Shown: piece after piece, positions 17,713 through 26,307 of the stretch | Position numbering within the stretch: the stretch's first letter is position 1 | Layout: every line of letters begins with the position of its first letter | Source: a bacterium | GTDB lineage: Bacteria; Patescibacteriota; Microgenomatia; UBA12405 | Reading direction: 5' to 3' | Assembly (NCBI GenBank): GCA_021817905.1 | Contig: JAKAFM010000004.1 | Span: forward strand, 1-59,281 | DNA: 59,281 nucleotides | Notes under the pieces: generated by a model | The model's database searches: none | Told to the model about the DNA's origin: nothing | The model's input: the letters and a program-made list of their open reading frames with translations, nothing else | Position numbers and translations under genes: made by a program

Positions 17713-18438
17713 ATGGCGAAAATTACCAAGCCGATTATAGAAACGAGCCACTTGTCAAAGATTTATAAGACCGATGATTTGGAGACAGTGGCCTTGGCTG
17801 ATGTTTCCTTTACAATCAATAAAGGTGAATTTGTAGCAATAATGGGGCCATCGGGGTCGGGTAAGTCGACCTTGATGCATATTTTGGGAGCGCTTGATAA
17901 GCCAACAAGTGGAACTTATATTTTGGATGGAGAAAACGTCGAGAAACTTGATGATGACGAGTTGGCGGATATCAGAAATAGAAAAATTGGTTTTATTTTT
18001 CAAGCCTTTAATTTGTTACCGCGGACAACAACCATGAAAAATGTGATGTTACCGATGGCTTACGCAGGCGTTCCAGTTGAAGAACGAGAGCAGACTGCCG
18101 AAAAGTTTTTGAAGATGGTCGGCTTGGGTGATCGGCTGAAACATACATCAAATCAGTTGTCGGGAGGTCAGCAACAAAGGGTAGCGATTGCCAGATCATT
18201 GGTAATGAACCCGGCATTATTGTTAGCCGATGAACCAACGGGAAATATTGCCAGTGCCCAAGCGGAAGAGATAATGGCAATTTTCCAGAAACTTAATAAT
18301 GAAGGACATACAATTGTGATGATTACTCATGAACCGGATATTGCCGAGCATGCCAAGAGGATTATTCACATTCGCGATGGCAAAATTTTTGAAGATAGTA
18401 ATAACCATCAGCAACGAAAGGTTAACCTTAAAAAATAA
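17713..18438 (+). CDS. MacB/LolD-type ABC transporter ATP-binding protein
   Basis: A 241-residue ATPase with Walker A G-P-S-G-S-G-K-S-T, Q-loop F-Q-A-F-N-L-L-P-R, signature L-S-G-G-Q-Q-Q-R-V-A-I-A-R, Walker B L-L-L-A-D-E-P-T-G-N and switch His in I-T-H-E-P. The combination of L-L-P-R and D-E-P-T-G-N is typical of the MacB/LolD/FtsE group. It pairs with the FtsX-type permease two bases downstream and the MacA-like adaptor upstream. Confidence 0.93.
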   Translation: MAKITKPIIETSHLSKIYKTDDLETVALADVSFTINKGEFVAIMGPSGSGKSTLMHILGALDKPTSGTYILDGENVEKLDDDELADIRNRKIGFIFQAFNLLPRTTTMKNVMLPMAYAGVPVEEREQTAEKFLKMVGLGDRLKHTSNQLSGGQQQRVAIARSLVMNPALLLADEPTGNIASAQAEEIMAIFQKLNNEGHTIVMITHEPDIAEHAKRIIHIRDGKIFEDSNNHQQRKVNLKK

Positions 18439-18440
18439 TT

Positions 18441-19661
18441 ATGGAACTTATTGAACAAATAAAAGAAAGCTTAGGGATGCTAACCCTTAATAAAACGAGG
18501 ACAGGGTTGGCGATTTTGGGAATTGTGATTGGTATTGGCTCAGTAATTGCTTTGATTTCTCTTGGTCAGGCCAGTCAACAGGCGGTGGCTTCACAAATTC
18601 AAGGTTTAGGGGCGAATTTGCTAACAGTTCAACCAGGGGCAGTTAGCCAGGGGGCGGTTCGTGGAGCTGCCGGAGGCAACACTACTTTAACTAATGATGA
18701 TGCCACGGCTATCGCCAGCACCCCGCAAATTACAACGATTCAAAATGTTTCACCGGAGCTGTCGCGAAGGTCTCAGGTAAGAACGGGATCGAGCAATACC
18801 AATACACAAATTGTGGGGGTGACACCGGCTTATGCGCAAGTACATAAAATTACGGTGGATTCTGGAGCTTTTATAACTCAACGGGATGTTGATGCTATTA
18901 ATAAGGTGGCAGTGATTGGGCCACAAGTAGTAACCGATTTATTTAATGGCAATAGCCCCATTGGCCAAACTTTGAGAATTGGAACACAGACATTGACCGT
19001 TATTGGGGTGACAACCTCAAAAGGAGGGAGTGGTTTTTTTAACCAAGATGATATTATTTTTGTGCCGTTGTCGGTGGCTCAAAAACAATTGTTTGGGGTG
19101 AACTATTTAAGTTCAATTGCACTGGAAGCAAAAAGTTCTGATCAAATGACGAATGCCCAAAATGAAGTTGGTTATTTCTTGTTGGCTCGCCATCATTTTA
19201 ATGACCCGGCTCAAGCAGATTTTACGATTACTTCACAGCAGGATATTGTCAATACGGTATCGGCAACGACCGGGACTTTTACGACTTTACTATCGGGAGT
19301 AGCGGCAATTTCGTTATTAGTAGGCGGCATTGGGATTATGAACATTATGTTGGTGACGGTGACTGAACGAACTAGGGAAATTGGACTTCGAAAAGCTTTG
19401 GGTGCCAAAAAAGGAACTATTACGACCCAATTTTTAATTGAATCAATGATTTTGACTTTTTCCGGGGGGGTGATTGGAGTATTGTTGGGAATTGCGGCAT
19501 CGTATCTTTATTCAGTCAGTTCAAATTCGCCTTTTGTAGTATCGCCAAGCTCGGTAGTTTTGGCGTTTGTGGTATCGGTGGGAATCGGTATTTTGTTTGG
19601 TTGGTATCCGGCCAAAAGGGCCTCTCAGTTGCAGCCAATTGAAGCTTTGAGGTATGAATAA
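18441..19661 (+). CDS. MacB-type ABC transporter permease (MacB_PCD/FtsX)
   Basis: A 406-residue permease with TM1 at about 22-42, a large extracytoplasmic MacB periplasmic core domain (about 45-275) and three C-terminal helices of the FtsX domain. The motif R-T-R-E-I-G-L-R-K-A-L-G-A follows TM2, as in the family. These permeases act as mechanical transmitters that expel peptides, antibiotics or lipids from the outer leaflet rather than by classical alternating access. It is the last gene of the two-component/efflux operon. Confidence 0.93.
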   Translation: MELIEQIKESLGMLTLNKTRTGLAILGIVIGIGSVIALISLGQASQQAVASQIQGLGANLLTVQPGAVSQGAVRGAAGGNTTLTNDDATAIASTPQITTIQNVSPELSRRSQVRTGSSNTNTQIVGVTPAYAQVHKITVDSGAFITQRDVDAINKVAVIGPQVVTDLFNGNSPIGQTLRIGTQTLTVIGVTTSKGGSGFFNQDDIIFVPLSVAQKQLFGVNYLSSIALEAKSSDQMTNAQNEVGYFLLARHHFNDPAQADFTITSQQDIVNTVSATTGTFTTLLSGVAAISLLVGGIGIMNIMLVTVTERTREIGLRKALGAKKGTITTQFLIESMILTFSGGVIGVLLGIAASYLYSVSSNSPFVVSPSSVVLAFVVSVGIGILFGWYPAKRASQLQPIEALRYE

Positions 19662-19729
19662 TACTGGTGTTATTCGGAAATATTATGAGTTTGTTTGAAT
19701 AATAAGAAATATTGGTTTGAAAAGCAAAA

Positions 19730-21124
19730 TTATATATCTGGAAAAAGTATAGTTTCTCTTAAGCTTTTTTGATTACCCACAATCATTAATAATCTGTTTA
19801 GACCGATACCCAGTCCAGCAGTTGGTGGTACACCATAATTTAGGGCAATAACTAATGGATCAGTAGAATGATCTCTTTCTTGAATACCCATTTCACTGTC
19901 TTGACCTGCCAACTTCTTTTGAAGTTCAGTTGAGTTAACCAAATTAGTTGATATATCAGCGAATCCAATACCATTCATACATGCCCAAGCCCTTTCAACT
20001 TTATTTTCATCATATCCAGTTGTTTTTCCAAGTGGAGCTAGTCCAACCGGGAAATCCCTCAAAAATGTTGGTTGCAATAGTTTGGGTACAATAATTTTTT
20101 CAATTAACTTACCCACCTCCTGTGTTAAAGGAAGTCCCGAAAGTAGGATATTGTTTTTAGCAGCCATTTTTTTAAGGGAGTCTAAACTATTTATCTCATT
20201 TAGTGAAAAGTCTCCGAATAGCTTAAAGCCTTCATCTACAGTCATTTGTCCCCATTTTGTATCAACATTAATGCATTCTCCATTTAACAAAAAACGAGAT
20301 GTTCCAAACGCTCTCGTGACGGCTTCTCTAACCAAATATTCAGCCAAATCCATCATGCCGTTATAATCTGAATATGCAGCATATGCTTCTAGGGCTGTAT
20401 ATTCCGGGTTGTGGAATCTATCTTGCCCTTCATTCCTAAATGCTTTTCCTAGTTCATAAACCCTTTCATAACCAGCAGCAATCAACTGAACAAGTTCCAA
20501 TTCGCTTGTCGGTCTCATAAACATATCGGTTCCGAGCGAATTTTGGTGAGTGACAAATGGCTTAGCTTGACCAGACCTAAATTGTCTTCTTAAAACAGGT
20601 GTTTCAAATTCTTTAAAACCCAATCTATTAAGATTATCCCTTAATGACATATTTACTTTCGATATTCTGTCAAAAAAGACAAACGAATCTCTATCTGTAA
20701 TTAGTTGTAAAGGGAAATTGCCCCTTCTTTTACCGGTGTCCTGGACACCTTTATAACGATCTGGAAACGGCCCATTAAAACGAGTCACAACCTCTAATTG
20801 CTCCACAACTAGACTTCGCTCTTCCTTTTTAGATACAAAGGCTGAACCTGTAACACTAATTACGTCGCCTGTGTTTAACTGCTTGGCTAATTCGGTGGTT
20901 CCAGGTGTTGTCTCATCTGAAAAAGCTAACTGTGTTTGATCAGACTGGTCTTGGAGAACACCAAAACTTATTGATTTAAATCGTCTAAGATTTCTTACTC
21001 GGCCTCGTAACTCGACTTGTTTATTCTGTGAAAGGATAATACCAAAATCTCTTTTGAAATCGGCTATCAAAATACGCTTTGATTTTGGTTTACCATCTGC
21101 AATTGGTAATATACTTTCAATCAT
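19730..21124 (-). CDS. Divergent class II lysyl-tRNA synthetase-like enzyme
   Basis: A 464-residue protein from the ATG at 21124, with GGAAG as ribosome-binding site. An N-terminal OB-fold (about 35-120) precedes a class II catalytic core. Motif 2 is intact (F-R-N-E-G-Q-D-x-x-H-N-P-E-Y-T) and motif 3 is G-L-G-I-G-L-N-R-L, with Asn where LysRS normally has Asp. The lysine-site block N-G-F-S-E-L of LysRS is I-G-F-A-D-I here. It may be the cell's housekeeping LysRS, but its position in an accessory island with transport, GTP cyclohydrolase and MccF-like genes, and the changed pocket, suggest a specialised paralogue. It is co-transcribed with the amidohydrolase. Confidence 0.8.
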   Translation of the reverse strand: MIESILPIADGKPKSKRILIADFKRDFGIILSQNKQVELRGRVRNLRRFKSISFGVLQDQSDQTQLAFSDETTPGTTELAKQLNTGDVISVTGSAFVSKKEERSLVVEQLEVVTRFNGPFPDRYKGVQDTGKRRGNFPLQLITDRDSFVFFDRISKVNMSLRDNLNRLGFKEFETPVLRRQFRSGQAKPFVTHQNSLGTDMFMRPTSELELVQLIAAGYERVYELGKAFRNEGQDRFHNPEYTALEAYAAYSDYNGMMDLAEYLVREAVTRAFGTSRFLLNGECINVDTKWGQMTVDEGFKLFGDFSLNEINSLDSLKKMAAKNNILLSGLPLTQEVGKLIEKIIVPKLLQPTFLRDFPVGLAPLGKTTGYDENKVERAWACMNGIGFADISTNLVNSTELQKKLAGQDSEMGIQERDHSTDPLVIALNYGVPPTAGLGIGLNRLLMIVGNQKSLRETILFPDI

Positions 21125-21128
21125 AATT

Positions 21129-22103
21129 TTATCTTCCAAATAGAAATCTCATAGTGTTTGTATAAGAAATATCTTTTCTGACTGAAGTTGGTAAGTCACC
21201 TAAAAGAGTGACTTCGTCTTCATAAACAACTTTTGTAAGAATTTTATGATTATTATCGTCTGTTACTGTCGTCCACGGCTCATCTGTACCCCAAAGAAGT
21301 CTGTCTGGGATCATTTTGTAAAGATCCATTATTACCTGTCTAGGTTTTGAATAGTCCAAATCCAATATTTTTCCATCGTCACGTCTTTGGGCAAAATAAC
21401 AGTTTGTGATATGTGGAGCCAGGTCGGTAAACAAGTTAGGTAACCCATCTTTTGTCAATACAGCAAACAGATCTTTTTCATAATCTCCCGTATGAGCTAT
21501 ACATATCCTTGTATCTGGGTATTTTTTCGCAACTTCGACTATTTGGTCAGGTCTTGAGTACTCATCGGGTCCCGAGTGAATCATAATTGGCAATGAATGT
21601 TCAGTGGCAAATTCTGTAAATTTGGAACCAATAAGTTTTAGGGCATGGGTATGGGTAGCCAGAGTGTGTAGTTTTAATCCAAAGAGTCTGTCCCCATCAA
21701 GAAGCTCTTTCAAAAGATTTAATTGTTCATCCTCTTTTGTACCTGGAAGAATATTTGCAAAAGGCATTATTTGTCCATTTCCAAAGAGTTCAACTTCTGC
21801 AAAGTGCGCTATGTTCGCGTGTTCATATGGAAATCTCTCGGCTGGTTTTTCTAGTTGTTCCCACACAGCATCAAATGCAACTTTTCTAGGGTCAAACCAA
21901 AACAAATCACTTGGGCCGGGAAATACAGCTGCATGGGTTATTCCGTTCGCATTCATCTTTCTGGCCATGTCTATAATACTTTGAGCGATTGGGTATCGAC
22001 GTCTTACTATATTGGTTAAATCTACCCCTGCGTGAGAATGGGCATCAATTGTTTTGGTGCCTGGACTAGCAAGATCTTTAAATATTTCTTCTCGTTCGAT
22101 CAT
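21129..22103 (-). CDS. Amidohydrolase-superfamily TIM-barrel metal hydrolase (PF04909-like)
   Basis: A 324-residue protein from the ATG at 22103, placed just after a promoter; the frame extends to 22190 but would cross the promoter. It shows D-A-H-S-H (first metal-binding H-x-H), an internal Lys in F-G-L-K-L-H, a later His in M-I-H-S-G, another in A-H-T-G, and W-G-T-D-E-P-W with the catalytic-type Asp near the C-terminus. This matches amidohydrolase_2 enzymes that hydrolyse or decarboxylate small ring or amide substrates. The substrate is unknown. It is first in the leftward unit of the island. Confidence 0.82.
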   Translation of the reverse strand: MIEREEIFKDLASPGTKTIDAHSHAGVDLTNIVRRRYPIAQSIIDMARKMNANGITHAAVFPGPSDLFWFDPRKVAFDAVWEQLEKPAERFPYEHANIAHFAEVELFGNGQIMPFANILPGTKEDEQLNLLKELLDGDRLFGLKLHTLATHTHALKLIGSKFTEFATEHSLPIMIHSGPDEYSRPDQIVEVAKKYPDTRICIAHTGDYEKDLFAVLTKDGLPNLFTDLAPHITNCYFAQRRDDGKILDLDYSKPRQVIMDLYKMIPDRLLWGTDEPWTTVTDDNNHKILTKVVYEDEVTLLGDLPTSVRKDISYTNTMRFLFGR

Positions 22104-22106
22104 GTG

Positions 22107-22135
22107 TTGAAAAACTGGCAGGTGAAGTATACAAT
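22107..22135 (+). promoter_or_regulatory. Sigma-70-like promoter of the rightward island operon
   Basis: -35 TTGAAA (22107-22112), 17-nt spacer, -10 TACAAT (22130-22135). The predicted start is about 22142, giving a leader of some 17 nt without a clear ribosome-binding site. The -10 overlaps the -10 of the leftward promoter. Confidence 0.75.
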
Positions 22136-22154
22136 AACGGCAGTCCAGTATCAA
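22126..22154 (-). promoter_or_regulatory. Sigma-70-like promoter of the leftward amidohydrolase-LysRS unit
   Basis: On the minus strand: -35 TTGATA (22154-22149), 17-nt spacer, -10 TATACT (22131-22126). It shares six bases with the opposing promoter's -10, so polymerase cannot occupy both at once. Confidence 0.75.
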
Positions 22155-22158
22155 ACCT

Positions 22159-23172
22159 ATGAGATATAACAAAGGCCTGACTATCGTCACTTTTTTAGTA
22201 GTCTGTTTTGTTGGCTTAAGTATTCTTCTTAAACATTTTAAAGTTGGATCTTACAGATCACAGATGAATGGAATCCGAGTTGGTTGGCAAATTCCGTGGG
22301 CGACTGAAGGGCAATTGGTGCAAGCAATGAAACACAAGAATCTTTTACAAAAACAGAACTTAAACCCGAATTTTATAGGTTTCAGTTCTGGGGCACCACT
22401 AAATGAAGCAGCTCTTTCGGGTAAAGTTGATGTTATTTTAACCGCGGATCAACCCGCAGCAACGTTACTTAACAAAAATTCTGATTGGGTCATTATAGGC
22501 CGTCTGATGTACAACCGTGTATCGTTATATGTCCCTCCCGATTCTCCAATCAAATCTGGAGCAGATTTAAGAGGTAAAACGGTAGCAATGCCTTTTGGTG
22601 CAGCTGCACAAAGGCTTGCATATAAAGTTGAGCAGAATGCTGGTCTTGATCCTAGTAAAGATGTCAAAAATATAAATATTGACATCTATGAACAATCCTC
22701 ATTGATTACAGATAAAAATGCTACAAAGTGGGGAAATATTGATGCGGTGGCTGGATTTGATCCCACCCCCGCTGTTTTGGAAGAAAAAGGACTTATTAGA
22801 AATATTGCTGTAGGTAAAGTGGTCTCAGTTGTGATGATGTCAAAATCGTATATAATTAAAAACCCAAATGCACCAACTGAATTCTTAAGAGCACTTAATA
22901 ATTCATATGTATACTATAAAGCTAATGTTGGTCAGGTTGATCAGTGGTTTAGAGACGAATCTAAGTTAAATGTTAGTTCGAAAGCTCTTGAAATATCAGC
23001 AAGTATTGAACCTAATATGACTCAACCAAATATTAATCTTTCTTTAAACGATGACGACTATCAGGTATTACAACAAGCAGCAGATTTTATTTATTCAGTA
23101 AAACTTATAAATAAAGACGTCACGATGAAGGATTTTGTGAATTTATCCAGTCTAAAAAATGTTAATAACTAA
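22159..23172 (+). CDS. ABC importer substrate-binding protein, SsuA/NMT1-like
   Basis: A 337-residue protein with an N-terminal membrane segment (about 8-25, no lipobox). It carries a periplasmic-binding-protein type 2 fold: I-R-V-G-W-Q near the start, G-K-V-D-V-I-L-T around 90, and A-D-L-R-G-K-T-V-A-M-P-F-G-A-A-A-Q around 134-150. This is the pattern of the SsuA/TauA/NMT1 group that binds sulfonates, thiamine pyrimidines, riboflavin or similar small molecules. It is first in the rightward operon; its permease and ATPase are encoded four and five genes later. Confidence 0.85.
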   Translation: MRYNKGLTIVTFLVVCFVGLSILLKHFKVGSYRSQMNGIRVGWQIPWATEGQLVQAMKHKNLLQKQNLNPNFIGFSSGAPLNEAALSGKVDVILTADQPAATLLNKNSDWVIIGRLMYNRVSLYVPPDSPIKSGADLRGKTVAMPFGAAAQRLAYKVEQNAGLDPSKDVKNINIDIYEQSSLITDKNATKWGNIDAVAGFDPTPAVLEEKGLIRNIAVGKVVSVVMMSKSYIIKNPNAPTEFLRALNNSYVYYKANVGQVDQWFRDESKLNVSSKALEISASIEPNMTQPNINLSLNDDDYQVLQQAADFIYSVKLINKDVTMKDFVNLSSLKNVNN

Positions 23173-23174
23173 AA

Positions 23175-24305
23175 ATGAAGCAAAATTTGCTACTTATATC
23201 GCTGGATACTTTAAGGGCAGATGTTGCTTATAGTGGTAAATTTAAGACAATTGAAAAACTTCGTTCTTGCAGTGCCACTTTCATAAATACAATATCCTCA
23301 TCTCCCTTGACCCCATGTAGCCATGCCTCAGTTTTTACAGGATTACAACCATATAATCATGGCGTAAGACATTTATTTAAAGAAAAATTAAAAAAAGACA
23401 CAACAACCTTGGCACAAATACTTAAGGAAAATAATTATAAAACTAAAGCTATTATTTCTTGTCCTGGCATGAATAAATGGTATGGTTTTTCTAAGGGCTT
23501 TGATAATTATGATGACGAAATACCTTTACTCGCCGATGGCTCTGATCCTTTGAAAACTATTGATGTCAAAAAACGAGGCACAGCTTTAAAAAGAGCAAGT
23601 GTTGTTACTGAACGAGCGATTAATTGGTTAGAAAAAAACAAAGATGAACAATTTTTTCTCTTTATACATTATTTTGACGCTCATTGGCCGTATGAGGCGC
23701 CAGAAATATATGGTGGTGATAATGCATACGAGAACGAAGTTGCCTATTCAGATCATTATCTAGGTAAAGTCTTTGACTATTTAGAAAAAAATAAACTAAT
23801 GGATAGCACAACTATAGTTTGCTTCTCTGATCATGGCGAGGATTTAAATGGGTGGTATCCAAATGACAAAGGAGGTAAAAAATTAGGCCATCCTGAGGAA
23901 AATGGTCATGGATGCTTGCTTTATAATCAAACACAAAAAGTAGTTTTGATTATTAAAAACCGTATAATTTCAAAAAAGTCTAATTTTAACAATCAGGTTC
24001 GTTTGATAGATGTGTTACCCACTATCCTAGACTTACTTTCAATAAATTCAAAACTTAAGAATATTGATGGAATTAGTTTGCTACCGGTATTACAAAAAAA
24101 GATTAAAGACTCTTATATTGGTTATTCAGAAACTTTCTATCCTGAGGAGCAAGCCAAAACAGAACCTTCACTGAGCTATGTAAAAAACAAAAAAGCTTTC
24201 TTTTTTGATAACGAATTTAAGGTAATAAATAATTTGGATTCCGATTTGCAAGAAGCTTACGATCTTATAAGTGATATTAATGAAAAATATAACCTTATTA
24301 AATGA
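23175..24305 (+). CDS. Sulfatase/alkaline-phosphatase-superfamily hydrolase (Thr nucleophile type) 1
   Basis: A 376-residue protein opening with I-S-L-D-T-L-R-A-D (the first metal-binding Asp). The active-site block is L-T-P-C-S-H-A-S-V-F-T-G. The position that is Cys or Ser in formylglycine sulfatases is Thr, as in LtaS-type and other phosphatase-like members. S-D-H-G-E supplies the late metal ligands and G-H-G another. No signal peptide is seen, so it is likely cytoplasmic, unusual for the superfamily. It probably cleaves or transfers a phosphate, phosphonate or sulfate ester. It follows the binding-protein gene by 2 bp and overlaps the next paralogue by 4 bp. Confidence 0.8.
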   Translation: MKQNLLLISLDTLRADVAYSGKFKTIEKLRSCSATFINTISSSPLTPCSHASVFTGLQPYNHGVRHLFKEKLKKDTTTLAQILKENNYKTKAIISCPGMNKWYGFSKGFDNYDDEIPLLADGSDPLKTIDVKKRGTALKRASVVTERAINWLEKNKDEQFFLFIHYFDAHWPYEAPEIYGGDNAYENEVAYSDHYLGKVFDYLEKNKLMDSTTIVCFSDHGEDLNGWYPNDKGGKKLGHPEENGHGCLLYNQTQKVVLIIKNRIISKKSNFNNQVRLIDVLPTILDLLSINSKLKNIDGISLLPVLQKKIKDSYIGYSETFYPEEQAKTEPSLSYVKNKKAFFFDNEFKVINNLDSDLQEAYDLISDINEKYNLIK

Positions 24306-25720
24306 AAATCAATAATTCCGAGAAGTACAACAAAGTCATTTTAATCTCACTTGATACATTAAGAGCAGATTGTGTTCCGTCGAATCCCAATAAACTTTAT
24401 CCTTCTGAATACAAAGCAAAAGTTAAACTTAATGACTCTGAGGTAAATAAATTATTTTCTAAAGGTGTGTTTTTTAATAATGTTGTGTCGGCTGCGCCCT
24501 ACACATCTTCGTCGCATGCAGCATATTTTACAGGCAAATGGCCTATTCGTAACGGGGTTTACGATCAATTTAACAGCAAACTAAAAACTAAAAGTATTTT
24601 TCAAATATACAAACAAAATGGATATGAGACGATTTTTAAAACAGATTTTCCATTCATTCTGGGTAAATATCTTAACATGATAAAGGGTGTAGATAAATAT
24701 TTTATAGAAGACACGCCATCAGCACTCAAAGAACTTAAATCTAAAAAGAAACAACTGGCATTCTTTCATTTCGGACAGTTCCACTATCCATACGGATTCC
24801 ATAATCTTAAATATGGAGGTAAAGATTATGTCAATAAAATAAACTTTTTAGAGAAAAAATATAAAATTCCAACAGACAAAATTAACTTGGAAGATATGGC
24901 TATGGAGTCGTTTAGGTCAAAAGAAGATACTGAGTTGCTTTATAGATATAAAAAGATAATTGCATACCTTTATAAACACAGGTTGGATAATGATCTCTTT
25001 AATCTTTATTTGGAAGGCATTAATTATTTTAATAAAAACTTTTTGGATAAATTTATAAAAGAACTGCTCGAAACTATTAACAATCAAAACTATTTACTAG
25101 TTATATTTTCCGATCACGGGGAGGCATGGAATGATTATTCCTATGGTCATCACAATTCTTTTGATGAAGGAGTTATCAGAGTTCCTATTGTTTTTTACTA
25201 TAAAGGTGTAACTCCAAAATTATATTCAAATAGGGTACGTACAATAGACCTTGCCCCTACACTTAATGATTTATTATCACCAAACAGTAACAGATTTGAT
25301 GGAAAGAGCTTGTATAAAAAAGTATTTGCTGACGAAGAAGATGGTAACCTTGATGCTTTTTCTGCAATTTGGGTAAATGAATCTACTGATGTCATCAAAA
25401 AAGTCAGAACATTAATTGATAAAGACGAACTAACATTTAATAAATCGCTTTCCATAAGATACGGAGCGGCTTACTATCAACAAAATCTAAAATATACTGA
25501 ATACTATAAAAGATTTACAAATCGGTCTGAGGAGTTAAGTGATGTAAAAGAACATGATACTTTTGAAATCACAGACAATCTTAATGTTTTACAGACACAG
25601 AAAAGATTACCAAAATCTATAAAGCAAAATATAAACAAACTTAACAACATAAAATTACAGTCAAACTCCTCACCTGATATTGTGCGTACTTATCTACGTT
25701 TAAGTGGATACAAGGTCTAA
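24302..25720 (+). CDS. Sulfatase/alkaline-phosphatase-superfamily hydrolase (Thr nucleophile type) 2
   Basis: A 472-residue paralogue of the preceding gene, starting in an ATGA overlap. It keeps I-S-L-D-T-L-R-A-D, the active-site block Y-T-S-S-S-H-A-A-Y-F-T-G (again Thr at the nucleophile position) and F-S-D-H-G-E. An insertion of about 100 residues between the active-site block and the late metal ligands is rich in Lys, Tyr and Leu. A C-terminal extension of about 120 residues is absent from the first copy. No signal peptide is seen. Two translationally coupled but divergent copies suggest a heteromer or two successive ester-cleaving steps. Confidence 0.78.
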   Translation: MKINNSEKYNKVILISLDTLRADCVPSNPNKLYPSEYKAKVKLNDSEVNKLFSKGVFFNNVVSAAPYTSSSHAAYFTGKWPIRNGVYDQFNSKLKTKSIFQIYKQNGYETIFKTDFPFILGKYLNMIKGVDKYFIEDTPSALKELKSKKKQLAFFHFGQFHYPYGFHNLKYGGKDYVNKINFLEKKYKIPTDKINLEDMAMESFRSKEDTELLYRYKKIIAYLYKHRLDNDLFNLYLEGINYFNKNFLDKFIKELLETINNQNYLLVIFSDHGEAWNDYSYGHHNSFDEGVIRVPIVFYYKGVTPKLYSNRVRTIDLAPTLNDLLSPNSNRFDGKSLYKKVFADEEDGNLDAFSAIWVNESTDVIKKVRTLIDKDELTFNKSLSIRYGAAYYQQNLKYTEYYKRFTNRSEELSDVKEHDTFEITDNLNVLQTQKRLPKSIKQNINKLNNIKLQSNSSPDIVRTYLRLSGYKV

Positions 25721-25721
25721 T

Positions 25722-26300
25722 ATGTCAATTACAACTAAAACTATTCTAAAACTGCAGTATGGTGACTTTACGACTTGTTATCACGAAACAAAAACTGGTG
25801 AGTGTATATCTTTAAGTTATGGAGATATAACAAAACCCTTACCTGTTGTTCGAATTCATTCTTCATGTCTTTTTGGTGAATCGTTTTTATCTCTCCATTG
25901 TGAATGTCGGAATCAACTTGAAGAAACACTTAAACAAATTAAGAAAAACGGTTCAGGTGTGATCATATACACATATGCAGAGGGAAGAGGGATTGGTTTA
26001 GAGAAAAAAATAAAAGCAATGGAAGTTCAAAGAACAAAAAATTTGGATACTGTACAGGCATTTGAGTTTTTAGGGCTACAACCAGACCTTAGAACATATA
26101 GCACTGAAGTAACCGCACTTAAAGAGCTTTATGTAAACCGTAATATAAAGCTAGTTTCAAACAATCCAAATAAGATTAATGCCCTAAATAAGGCAGGTTT
26201 TGTTATAAAAAAAATAGTTAAATTAACCATCAAATTAAATGAATACAACTCAAAAGAATTGATAACCAAAAAGACAAAACTAGGCTATTATATTGATTAA
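25722..26300 (+). CDS. ribA: GTP cyclohydrolase II (RibA-type)
   Basis: A 192-residue protein from the ATG at 25722, one base after the previous stop. Its length matches stand-alone E. coli RibA. The zinc ligands are present as Cys49, Cys60 and Cys62 (H-S-S-C-L, then L-H-C-E-C). E-G-R-G-I-G-L at 87-93, D-L-R-T-Y and N-N-P-N-K-I are conserved. The enzyme opens GTP to 2,5-diamino-6-ribosylamino-pyrimidinone phosphate, formate and pyrophosphate. It is not fused to DHBP synthase and no other riboflavin gene is nearby. It may supply a pyrimidine/flavin-like precursor to this island, or be a RibA relative with a new substrate. Confidence 0.85.
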   Translation: MSITTKTILKLQYGDFTTCYHETKTGECISLSYGDITKPLPVVRIHSSCLFGESFLSLHCECRNQLEETLKQIKKNGSGVIIYTYAEGRGIGLEKKIKAMEVQRTKNLDTVQAFEFLGLQPDLRTYSTEVTALKELYVNRNIKLVSNNPNKINALNKAGFVIKKIVKLTIKLNEYNSKELITKKTKLGYYID

Positions 26301-26307
26301 AAGTTTT

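Noticed and set aside
19662-19729. Possible terminator hairpin (TTATTC with GAATAA) between the convergent MacB-like and LysRS-like genes.
   Set aside because: Only six weak pairs, a loop of more than 20 bases and no T run.
22136-22158. FMN or TPP riboswitch ahead of the importer operon.
   Set aside because: The space from the predicted transcription start to the ATG is only about 17 nt, far too short for an aptamer.
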